DNA from: Kribbella aluminosa
GTDB lineage: Bacteria > Actinomycetota > Actinomycetes > Propionibacteriales > Kribbellaceae
Assembly (NCBI RefSeq): GCF_017876295.1
Contig: NZ_JAGINT010000002.1
Span: 2,108,001 to 2,172,000, forward strand
DNA length: 64,000 bases
Reading direction: 5' to 3'
Below the pieces are notes generated by a model, which was not told the DNA's origin, searched no databases, and saw only the letters and a program-made list of their open reading frames with translations. Of the stretch, positions 58,092 to 64,000 are shown in pieces. How positions within the stretch are numbered: position 1 is the stretch's first letter; the number at the start of each line of letters is the position of its first letter. The translations under genes were made by a program, and so were the position numbers.

Positions 58092-58538
58092 GTGACCGAG
58101 GCTCGCCGTCATCGCAGGCACATAGACCGCCACGGCCGTGGAATGCTCGGCCCGATCAGCCGGCCGAGCAGGTTCGCGCCGCGTGGCCTGCCGCTGCAGC
58201 GGTCCGCCGCCGCGCAGTTCGACGAGGTGGTCGCGATCGAGGTGACCCGGCTGGAGAAGCGGCTGCCGCAGGTGATCGCCCGGGTCGAGTTCGCGATCGA
58301 GGACGTCCCGAACCTGGAGCTCGACGCGACCGAGATCCCGCTCACCCACGCCACCGGCGGTACGTCGCACGAGCCGTACCGGATCGTGGTGTTCCGGCGC
58401 CCGATCGAGCTCCGCGCCGAACGCTCCGGCAGCAGCCTGTCCTGGCTGGTCCGGTCGGCCCTGGTGCTGGAGCTGGCCGACGTACTGGCGCTGGCTCCCG
58501 AGCAGATCGACCCCGACTTCGATCCCGACGGCGACTGA
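58092..58538 (+). CDS. Metallopeptidase-like (zincin, COG3824) family protein without HExxH
   Basis: A 148-aa protein in the place always held by the small 'metallopeptidase family' gene next to DUF3499. It has the family core (FDEVVAIEVTRLEKRLPQVIARVEFAIEDVPNLE, and PYRIVVFRRPIELRA). The end reads SSLSWLVRSALVLELADVLALAPEQIDPD. In catalytic members this is where HExxH lies, and here no such His pair is present. It is therefore probably not a peptidase, or it is a subfamily with lost metal binding. The N-terminal RRHRRHIDRHGRG is His/Arg-rich. Confidence 0.82.
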   Translation: MTEARRHRRHIDRHGRGMLGPISRPSRFAPRGLPLQRSAAAQFDEVVAIEVTRLEKRLPQVIARVEFAIEDVPNLELDATEIPLTHATGGTSHEPYRIVVFRRPIELRAERSGSSLSWLVRSALVLELADVLALAPEQIDPDFDPDGD

Positions 58539-58570
58539 GGCCTCGTTACCGGTCTGTTACTCAACGCCGG

Positions 58571-58599
58571 TTGACCGATGTTGAAACCTGTTCCGTAGT
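58571..58599 (+). promoter_or_regulatory. Possible promoter of the Gfo/Idh gene
   Basis: TTGACC, 17 bases, CGTAGT in the 109-bp gap before the gene; the -10 match is weak. Confidence 0.35.
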
Positions 58600-58647
58600 G
58601 TGGGAAGCAGTTGTGTCCTTCGTTGTCATCGGGAGAGGATCGTGGGT

Positions 58648-59737
58648 GTGAACGATCAAAAACTGCGGGTCGGTGTGGTCGGACTGGGTTTCGCCGGCAG
58701 GACCGCGCTGGAGGCGTTCTCCGAGTTGCCGGACGTCGAGGTGATTGCGCTGGCGGGCCTGGAGAAGGACACGCTGACCAGCCTCGGCGAGAAACACGGC
58801 GTACCCCATCTGTACGAGAAGTGGGAAGACCTGCTCGCGACGCCGGGGCTGGAGGCGGTCAGCATCGGTACGCCGACGCAGCTGCACGCCCCGATCGCGC
58901 TGGCGGCGCTCGGCAAGGGTCTGCACGTGCTGTCCGAGAAGCCGCTGGCCCGGACGGTCGCCGAAGGTACGGCGATGGTCGAGGCCTCGAAGCAGGCCGG
59001 CCGGGTGCTGAAGGTGGTGTTCAACCATCGCGAGCGCGGTGACGTGGCGGCCCTGAAGCACCAGATCGACGAGGGTCAGCTGGGCCGGATCTACTACGCG
59101 AAGGCGCACTGGATGCGCCGCAACGGCATCCCGGGGATGGGCGGCTGGTTCACGAACCGGGAGCTGTCCGGCGGCGGGCCGCTGATCGACCTGGGCGTGC
59201 ACATCCTCGACATGGCGCTGCACCTGCTCGGCGAGCCGGAGATCAGCACGGTGTCCGCGGACACGTTCGCGGAGCTCGGGCCGCGCGGCAAGGGCAGCGC
59301 GAGTACGCCGGACCGCCCGACCGTCGACACCCTCGGGTCGAAGTTCGAGGTCGAGGACCTGGCGACGGCGTACCTGCGGCTGAAGGGCGGCGGCGCGCTG
59401 CAGCTGGAGACCAGCTGGGCGACGTACCGGGCGCCCGGCGACAACTTCGGGATCGAGCTGTTCGGCACCGAGGGCGGCGCGAAGATCGACGTACAGAACT
59501 ACACCACCGCGGACACGCTGCGGATCTTCACCGACGTGGCCGGGGTCCCGGCCGAGGTGAAGCCGGCCACCGGTGCGGGGCCTCGGGCACCGCGCGGTGG
59601 TGAAGGAGTTCGTGCGGATCGTGCGGAGCGGTGAGTGGGAAGGCCAGAACGGGTCCGAGGCGCTGCTCCGGACCGAGATCATCGACGCCTGCTACGCCTC
59701 GGCGAAGGCGGGACGAGAGGTTGTGCTCAATGCCTAG
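58648..59737 (+). pseudogene. Gfo/Idh/MocA-family oxidoreductase with a one-base frameshift
   Basis: The N-terminal part has the NAD(P) motif VGVVGLGFAGRTAL, the GxPTQLHAPIALAAL and EKPLA block, and GGGPLIDLGVHILDMALHLLG, all normal for sugar or inositol dehydrogenases. At 59581-59582 (GGGG-CC-TCGGG) one extra C shifts the frame. Removing it joins ATGAG to LGHRAVVKEFVRIVRSGEW and onward to AGREVVLNA-stop at 59737, a normal family ending. As read, the product runs out of frame and stops at 59634. GTG 58648 is chosen with GGGAGAGG upstream. Either an inactive gene or a sequencing error. Confidence 0.85.
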
Positions 59738-60485
59738 GACAGCTCAGGGTCCGATCCGCGTCACGGTGTGGGGCGAGAACGTCCACGAGGGACGCGACGA
59801 GACCGTCCGGAAGGTCTACCCGGACACCATGCACGAGACGATCGCGGCGGCGCTGCGGGACAAGCTCGGGCAGGAGGTCGTGGTCCGTACGGCATGGTTG
59901 CAGCAGGACGAGCACGGCCTCACCGAGGAGGTGCTCGCGGACACCGACGTACTCACCTGGTGGGGGCACGCCGCGCACGGCGACGTCGACGACGCGATCG
60001 TGGACCGGGTCCAGCAGCACGTGCTGTCCGGGATGGGCCTGATCGCGCTGCACTCCGCGCACTTCTCGAAGATCTTCATCCGGTTGATGGGGACGACCTG
60101 CTCGCTGGACTGGCGGGCCGAGAACGACCGCGAGCTGATCTGGACGGTCGCCGCCGGCCACCCGATCGCGCAGGGCGTCCCGCACCCGCTGGTGATCGAG
60201 CGCGAGGAGATGTACGGCGAGCTGTTCGACATCCCGCAGCCGGACGAGCTGGTCTTCGTCAGCTCGTTCTCCGGCGGCGAGGTGTTCCGCTCCGGCTGCT
60301 GCTACCGCCGCGGCCAGGGCCGGGTCTTCTACTTCCGCCCCGGCGACCAGGAGTACCCGACGTACCACCAGCCCGAGATCCACCAGATCCTCGCCAACGC
60401 CACCAAATGGGCCGCACCGGTGGTCCCGCGCCAACTCCCCACCGTCCACCACCGCGCCACCCCGGGCTGGTTCGAGAAGGCCTGA
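59730..60485 (+). CDS. ThuA-domain protein
   Basis: A 251-aa protein of the ThuA-like class I glutamine-amidotransferase fold (IRVTVWGENVHEGRDETVRKVYP, ADTDVLTWWGHAAHGDVDD, MGLIALHSAHFSKIFIRLMG, PGDQEYPTYHQPEIHQILANATKWA). ThuA proteins act with Gfo/Idh-type dehydrogenases in trehalose or other sugar oxidation pathways, matching the gene just upstream. Its ATG overlaps the restored end of that gene by eight bases. The catalytic Cys of true amidotransferases is absent, as is usual. Confidence 0.9.
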   Translation: MPRTAQGPIRVTVWGENVHEGRDETVRKVYPDTMHETIAAALRDKLGQEVVVRTAWLQQDEHGLTEEVLADTDVLTWWGHAAHGDVDDAIVDRVQQHVLSGMGLIALHSAHFSKIFIRLMGTTCSLDWRAENDRELIWTVAAGHPIAQGVPHPLVIEREEMYGELFDIPQPDELVFVSSFSGGEVFRSGCCYRRGQGRVFYFRPGDQEYPTYHQPEIHQILANATKWAAPVVPRQLPTVHHRATPGWFEKA

Positions 60486-60510
60486 GATACACGTTGGTCG
60501 GTGGGCCGGA

Positions 60511-60516
60511 TAGGGT
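60511..60516 (+). promoter_or_regulatory. -10 hexamer TAGGGT of manB (leaderless)
   Basis: TAGGGT, six bases, then the ATG of manB. The same arrangement precedes manC. Confidence 0.5.
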
Positions 60517-60522
60517 CCGTGC

Positions 60523-61917
60523 ATGGTTGATGTTGCGGGGATCTTCAAGGCTTATGACGTGCGGGGGGTTGTGCCCGAGCAGCTGGACGAGACCGTGGCT
60601 CGGGCTGCTGGGGCTGCGTTCGTCGAGGTGCTGGATGTGCTCGCGGGACCCGGGGCCGTGGTGATCGGGTACGACATGCGGCCGTCCAGCCCGGCGTTGG
60701 CGGCGGCGTTCGCCGAGGGTGTGACCTCGACCGGCGCGGACGTGATCGACATCGGCCTCGCGTCCACCGACCAGCTGTACTTCGCGTCCGGGCGGCTCGA
60801 CCTGCCCGGCGCGATGTTCACCGCGAGTCACAACCCGGCGCAGTACAACGGCATCAAGATGTGCCGCGCCGGCGCCGCCCCGGTCGGCGCCGACTCGGGG
60901 CTGCGGGACATCGCCGACCTGGTCGCGAAGGCCCTGACCGAAGGCCCGGCGACCGGCTCGACCCCGGGGCACCTCACCCACAAGGACCTGCTCACGGCGT
61001 ACGCCGATCACCTGCACGACCTGGTCGACCTGAGCGGCATCCGCCCGCTCACCGTGGTCGTCGACGCCGGCAACGGCATGGGCGGCCACACCGTCCCGGC
61101 AGTCTTCGCCGACGGCCCGGTGACGATCATCCCGATGTACTTCGAGCTCGACGGCAACTTCCCGAACCACGAGGCGAACCCGCTGGACCCGAAGAACCTG
61201 GTCGACCTGCAGGCCAAGGTCCGCGAGACCGGCGCCGATCTCGGCCTCGCGTTCGACGGCGACGCCGACCGCTGCTTCGTGGTGGACGAGCAGGGCGACC
61301 CGATCTCGCCGAGCGCGATCACCGCCGCGGTCGCCGTCCGGGAGCTCGCCAAGCACCCCGGTGCGACGATCCTGCACAACCTGATCACCTCGAAGGCGGT
61401 CCCGGAGCTGATCGCCGAGCACGGCGGCGTACCGGTCCGGACCCGGGTGGGGCACTCCAACATCAAGCAGAAGATGGCCGAGACCGATGCGGTGTTCGGC
61501 GGCGAGCACTCCGCGCACTACTACTTCCGCGACTTCTGGCGCGCCGACACCGGCATGCTGGCCGCGCTCCACGTACTCGCCGCGCTCGGCGAGCAGGACC
61601 GACCGGCCGGCGAGCTGTTCGCGGAGTACGAGCGGTACGTCGCCTCCGGCGAGATCAACAACAAGGTCGCGGACGCGGCGGAGACGGTCGCGGCGATCGA
61701 GGATACGTATTCTGGCCGCAGCGAAACGGACGGCGTGACCATCGACCACCTGGACGGGTTGACGGTATCGGCGGGACAGTGGTGGTTCAACGTCCGTGCG
61801 TCGAACACGGAGCCGTTGCTGCGGCTGAACGTCGAGGCCGCGGACCGTGCCGGCATGGAACGCGTCCGTGACGAAGTACTGGCCCTGATCACCGGCGCAT
61901 CGGTGGAGGAGAACTGA
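60523..61917 (+). CDS. manB: Phosphomannomutase/phosphoglucomutase
   Basis: A 464-aa alpha-D-phosphohexomutase converting mannose-6-phosphate to mannose-1-phosphate for GDP-mannose. The phosphoserine is S102 in FTASHNP, the Mg site is DGDADR (245-250), the sugar loop is GGEHSAHYYF and the phosphate loop is VRASNTEPLLRLNVEA. It starts the manB-Trm112-SIS-manA operon. Confidence 0.95.
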   Translation: MVDVAGIFKAYDVRGVVPEQLDETVARAAGAAFVEVLDVLAGPGAVVIGYDMRPSSPALAAAFAEGVTSTGADVIDIGLASTDQLYFASGRLDLPGAMFTASHNPAQYNGIKMCRAGAAPVGADSGLRDIADLVAKALTEGPATGSTPGHLTHKDLLTAYADHLHDLVDLSGIRPLTVVVDAGNGMGGHTVPAVFADGPVTIIPMYFELDGNFPNHEANPLDPKNLVDLQAKVRETGADLGLAFDGDADRCFVVDEQGDPISPSAITAAVAVRELAKHPGATILHNLITSKAVPELIAEHGGVPVRTRVGHSNIKQKMAETDAVFGGEHSAHYYFRDFWRADTGMLAALHVLAALGEQDRPAGELFAEYERYVASGEINNKVADAAETVAAIEDTYSGRSETDGVTIDHLDGLTVSAGQWWFNVRASNTEPLLRLNVEAADRAGMERVRDEVLALITGASVEEN

Positions 61918-62124
61918 ATGGCAGTCAATCTGGACCCGGACCTGCTGAGCATCCTGGTCTGCCCGAAGTGCCGCTCGGAGTTCCGCGTGGACGACGAGGC
62001 GAACGAGCTGATCTGCACCAACGCGGCCTGCGCGCTGGCGTACCCGGTGCGTGACGACATCCCGGTGCTGCTGATCGACGAGGCTCGGGACACTCGTGCG
62101 GAAACCGAGTCCGCGAGCAACTGA
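61918..62124 (+). CDS. Trm112-family zinc-ribbon protein
   Basis: A 68-aa protein (LLSILVCPKCRSEFRVDDEANELICTNAACALAYPVRDDIPVLLIDEA). The CPKC and CTNAAC cysteines form a zinc ribbon. Trm112 proteins activate methyltransferases or act as small chaperones. It directly follows manB and shares one base with the SIS gene. Confidence 0.93.
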   Translation: MAVNLDPDLLSILVCPKCRSEFRVDDEANELICTNAACALAYPVRDDIPVLLIDEARDTRAETESASN

Positions 62125-63200
62125 TGAGTCTCTTCGACGACACGCGGCTTGACGACCCGGCCGCACTCTCGGCGGCGGACCACCTGCTGCGCCGGCTGGC
62201 GACAGCCGGGGCACGTGTCCGGGCCGAGCTGGAGGCGTCCGAGGACGTCTTGTCCAAGCTGACGTCCGACGGTTTCCGCCCACGGGCGGTTGTAGCCGTC
62301 GGCCGGGACGCCCGGCTGGTCCGCGCCGTGCTGGAGACGGTCTGCCCGGTCCCGTTCCTCGCCTGGCCCGGCCCGGGCCTGCCCGGTTGGGCCGGTCCGC
62401 TGGACCTGGTCGTCGTACTGGGTGGTGCGACCGAGGACCCGGACGCGGTCTCGGCGGCCGGTGAAGCGGTACGCCGTGGTTGCGGGCTGATGGTCGCGGC
62501 GCCCGAGGACTCACCCGTGGCGATCGCGTCCGCGGGGCTGCGGCACGCGATCCGGCTGCCGTCGCAGTCCGACGACCAGCTGGCGTCCGCGGTCGCAGTA
62601 CTGCAGGCGTTGCACCAGATGGAGCTTGGCCCGGAGGTCGACCACAAGGCCGTTGCGTCGATGCTGGACGACGTAGCGATCGAGTGCTCGCCCAACAAGG
62701 ACGTGGCGTCCAACCCGGCCAAGGACCTCGCCCTGGTGCTGGCTGACGCGCTCCCGCTGGTCTGGGGCGGTTCTGTGCTGGCGGCGCGGGCAGCTCGCCG
62801 TGTGGTCGAGGCGTTCCGGCTCGCGAGTGGCCGGCCGGCCTTGGCTGCTGACGCGGGGCACCTGCTTCCGGTACTTAACCAGCCGCCGCGGGACCTCTTC
62901 GCTGACCCGTTCGACAAGCAGGAGGAGCTGCGGCCCGCTCTGGTCGTGCTGGACGACGGCATGGAGGACGGCGGCGTCGCAGAGCAGCGCCGCAAGCTGG
63001 AGGATAAAGCGCAGGCACACGACGTCCGCGTGTACATCGTGACGCAGGCGAACGGTACGGACATCGCCCGGTACGCCGCATTGACCCAGCACGGCCGGTA
63101 CGCCGCGGCGTACCTCGGTCTCGGCCTGGGCCGCTACGGTACGGCGACCGACGCCGACCCGGCCGAGCCTGGTATCCCGTCGGAGGACCCGGCGTGGTAG
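62124..63200 (+). CDS. SIS-domain protein, phosphoglucose/phosphomannose isomerase-like (TobH)
   Basis: A 358-aa protein of the actinobacterial TobH/SIS family. The sugar-isomerase part is visible (AVVAVGRDARLVRAVLETVCPVPFLAWPG, DLVVVLGGATEDPD, SPNKDVASNPAKDLALVLADALPLVWGGS). The SIS phosphosugar-binding serines of active isomerases are only partly kept. Between manB and manA it is likely to act on or sense hexose phosphates. It overlaps manA by seven bases. Confidence 0.87.
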   Translation: MSLFDDTRLDDPAALSAADHLLRRLATAGARVRAELEASEDVLSKLTSDGFRPRAVVAVGRDARLVRAVLETVCPVPFLAWPGPGLPGWAGPLDLVVVLGGATEDPDAVSAAGEAVRRGCGLMVAAPEDSPVAIASAGLRHAIRLPSQSDDQLASAVAVLQALHQMELGPEVDHKAVASMLDDVAIECSPNKDVASNPAKDLALVLADALPLVWGGSVLAARAARRVVEAFRLASGRPALAADAGHLLPVLNQPPRDLFADPFDKQEELRPALVVLDDGMEDGGVAEQRRKLEDKAQAHDVRVYIVTQANGTDIARYAALTQHGRYAAAYLGLGLGRYGTATDADPAEPGIPSEDPAW

Positions 63201-64000
63201 TCCCGCTGCAGAACACGATCCGCGACTACGCGTGGGGCTCGCCGACCGCGCTGCCGAAGCTGCTCGGCGTCGAGCCGACCGGCAAGCCGCAGGCGGAGCT
63301 GTGGATGGGCGCGCACGAGTCCGCCCCCTCGGTGCTGCCGTCCGGGGACACGCTGTACGACGCGGTCTCGTTCGATCCGGCCGCGGTGCTGGGGGAGGAG
63401 ACGGCCGAGCGGTTCGACGGCCGGTTCCCGTTCCTGGCGAAGCTGCTCGCGGCCGCGCAGCCGCTGTCGATCCAGGCGCATCCCTCGCGGGAGCAGGCGA
63501 TCGACGGGTACCAGCGCGACGAGGCGGCCGGGATCCCGCGGGATGCCGCGGACCGGAACTACAAGGACGCCTGGCCGAAGCCGGAGATCCTGATCGCGCT
63601 CGAGCCGTTCGACGCACTGGTCGGTTTCCGGCCCCTCGACCGGACCGTCGCGTTGCTGGACGCAGTGGCACCCGAAGGATTCGCTGAGTTCGCCGACCTG
63701 CTCCGGAACGGCAAGCTGCGCGAGGTGTTCACCGATTTCATGAGCCGCGACCGGGACGCGATCCGTCCGCTCGTCGCTGCTCTCGGTCAGGCTGTTGCCG
63801 GTTCGGCCGGCGACTTCGCGCTGGAGCGGGAAACCCTCGCGACGTTGTGCGCCGACTTCCCGGACGATCCCGGCGTACTCGCGGCGCTGCTGCTGAACCG
63901 GGTGCGGCTGCAGCGGTTCGACGCGGTGTACCTGCCGGCCGGCAACGTGCACGCGTACCTGCACGGGCTCGGGTTCGAGGTGATGGCGAACTCCGACAAC
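63194..64000 (+). CDS. manA: Mannose-6-phosphate isomerase class I, 5' part
   Basis: The first 269 residues of a type I phosphomannose isomerase, cut by the window end; the full enzyme is about 390-400 residues. Zn-site regions are visible: QAHPS, KPEILIAL and GNVHAYLHG. NTIRDYAWGSPTALPKLLG and AELWMGAHESAPS are typical. It interconverts fructose-6-phosphate and mannose-6-phosphate, feeding manB and manC. GTG start within the SIS gene end. Confidence 0.93.
   Translation, partial: MVVPLQNTIRDYAWGSPTALPKLLGVEPTGKPQAELWMGAHESAPSVLPSGDTLYDAVSFDPAAVLGEETAERFDGRFPFLAKLLAAAQPLSIQAHPSREQAIDGYQRDEAAGIPRDAADRNYKDAWPKPEILIALEPFDALVGFRPLDRTVALLDAVAPEGFAEFADLLRNGKLREVFTDFMSRDRDAIRPLVAALGQAVAGSAGDFALERETLATLCADFPDDPGVLAALLLNRVRLQRFDAVYLPAGNVHAYLHGLGFEVMANSDN

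Noticed and set aside
1-64000. tRNA, rRNA, riboswitch or prophage
   Set aside because: Reading the gaps showed no cloverleaf or rRNA-like sequence, no known riboswitch core and no phage structural or integrase genes; a covariance scan could still find something missed by eye.

Overview
The window is 64 kb of high-GC actinobacterial chromosome. GTG starts are frequent, many start codons sit six bases after a -10-like hexamer (the arrangement expected of leaderless transcripts), and there is a WhiB regulator, F420 biosynthesis genes, an XRE-DUF5753 / DUF574 methyltransferase pair and an LAXTG-anchored surface protein. The gene set best fits Propionibacteriales, probably Kribbella or a close relative; this is inferred from content and no search was run. 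No rRNA, tRNA, CRISPR array or prophage was seen.

Region 1 (1-14.4 kb) is accessory: a LuxR-type regulator, a Tat-exported Dyp peroxidase, a beta-helix lipoprotein, a large SdrD-B surface protein, a PhyH dioxygenase with a divergent AraC regulator, an ArsR regulator with a divergent hydrolase, a DUF347 membrane protein and an MFS exporter. Region 2 (14.4-19.7 kb) is a compact monooxygenase operon: two cytochromes P450, a TetR regulator, a ferredoxin reductase, a [3Fe-4S] ferredoxin, a VOC protein and the twice-deleted remains of an epoxide hydrolase. Two palindromes sit in the promoter region it shares with the MFS exporter. Region 3 (19.5-25.6 kb) holds regulators, the DUF574 methyltransferase, an AzlCD amino-acid exporter under an XRE-cupin regulator with two matching operators, and a tyrosine phosphatase.

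Region 4 (25.7-43.8 kb) is mostly cell-envelope and housekeeping genes: a polysaccharide/teichoic-acid-type ABC exporter, a membrane glycosyltransferase and an LCP transferase, then a secreted protease, a spermidine-synthase-like membrane protein, galE, TIGR03089, tatA, two CNNM/CBS proteins, NAD kinase and manC. The exporter and the glycosyltransferase are separated by an AbiEi/DUF559 nuclease-like gene that is bracketed by two inverted copies of a 70-bp hairpin repeat.

Region 5 (43.8-48.3 kb) is an island inserted between manC and the F420 genes. It has five 21-bp tandem repeats related to the hairpin arm, a block of interleaved inverted repeats, an intact IS256-family element with an 8-bp target duplication, a third hairpin copy, and a frameshifted toxin-like gene with a downstream partner. 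Region 6 (48.3-64 kb) is the conserved actinobacterial block DUF3105, cofE/fbiB, cofD/fbiA, whiB2, GT2, DUF5719, DUF3499, metallopeptidase-like, manB, Trm112, SIS and manA. A Gfo/Idh (frameshifted) plus ThuA pair interrupts it. manC, manB and manA supply GDP-mannose, cofD and cofE make F420 and its polyglutamate tail, and the export, GT2 and LCP genes build and attach wall glycopolymers. The strongest candidate for something undescribed is the hairpin-repeat family and its association with the nuclease-like gene and the island.
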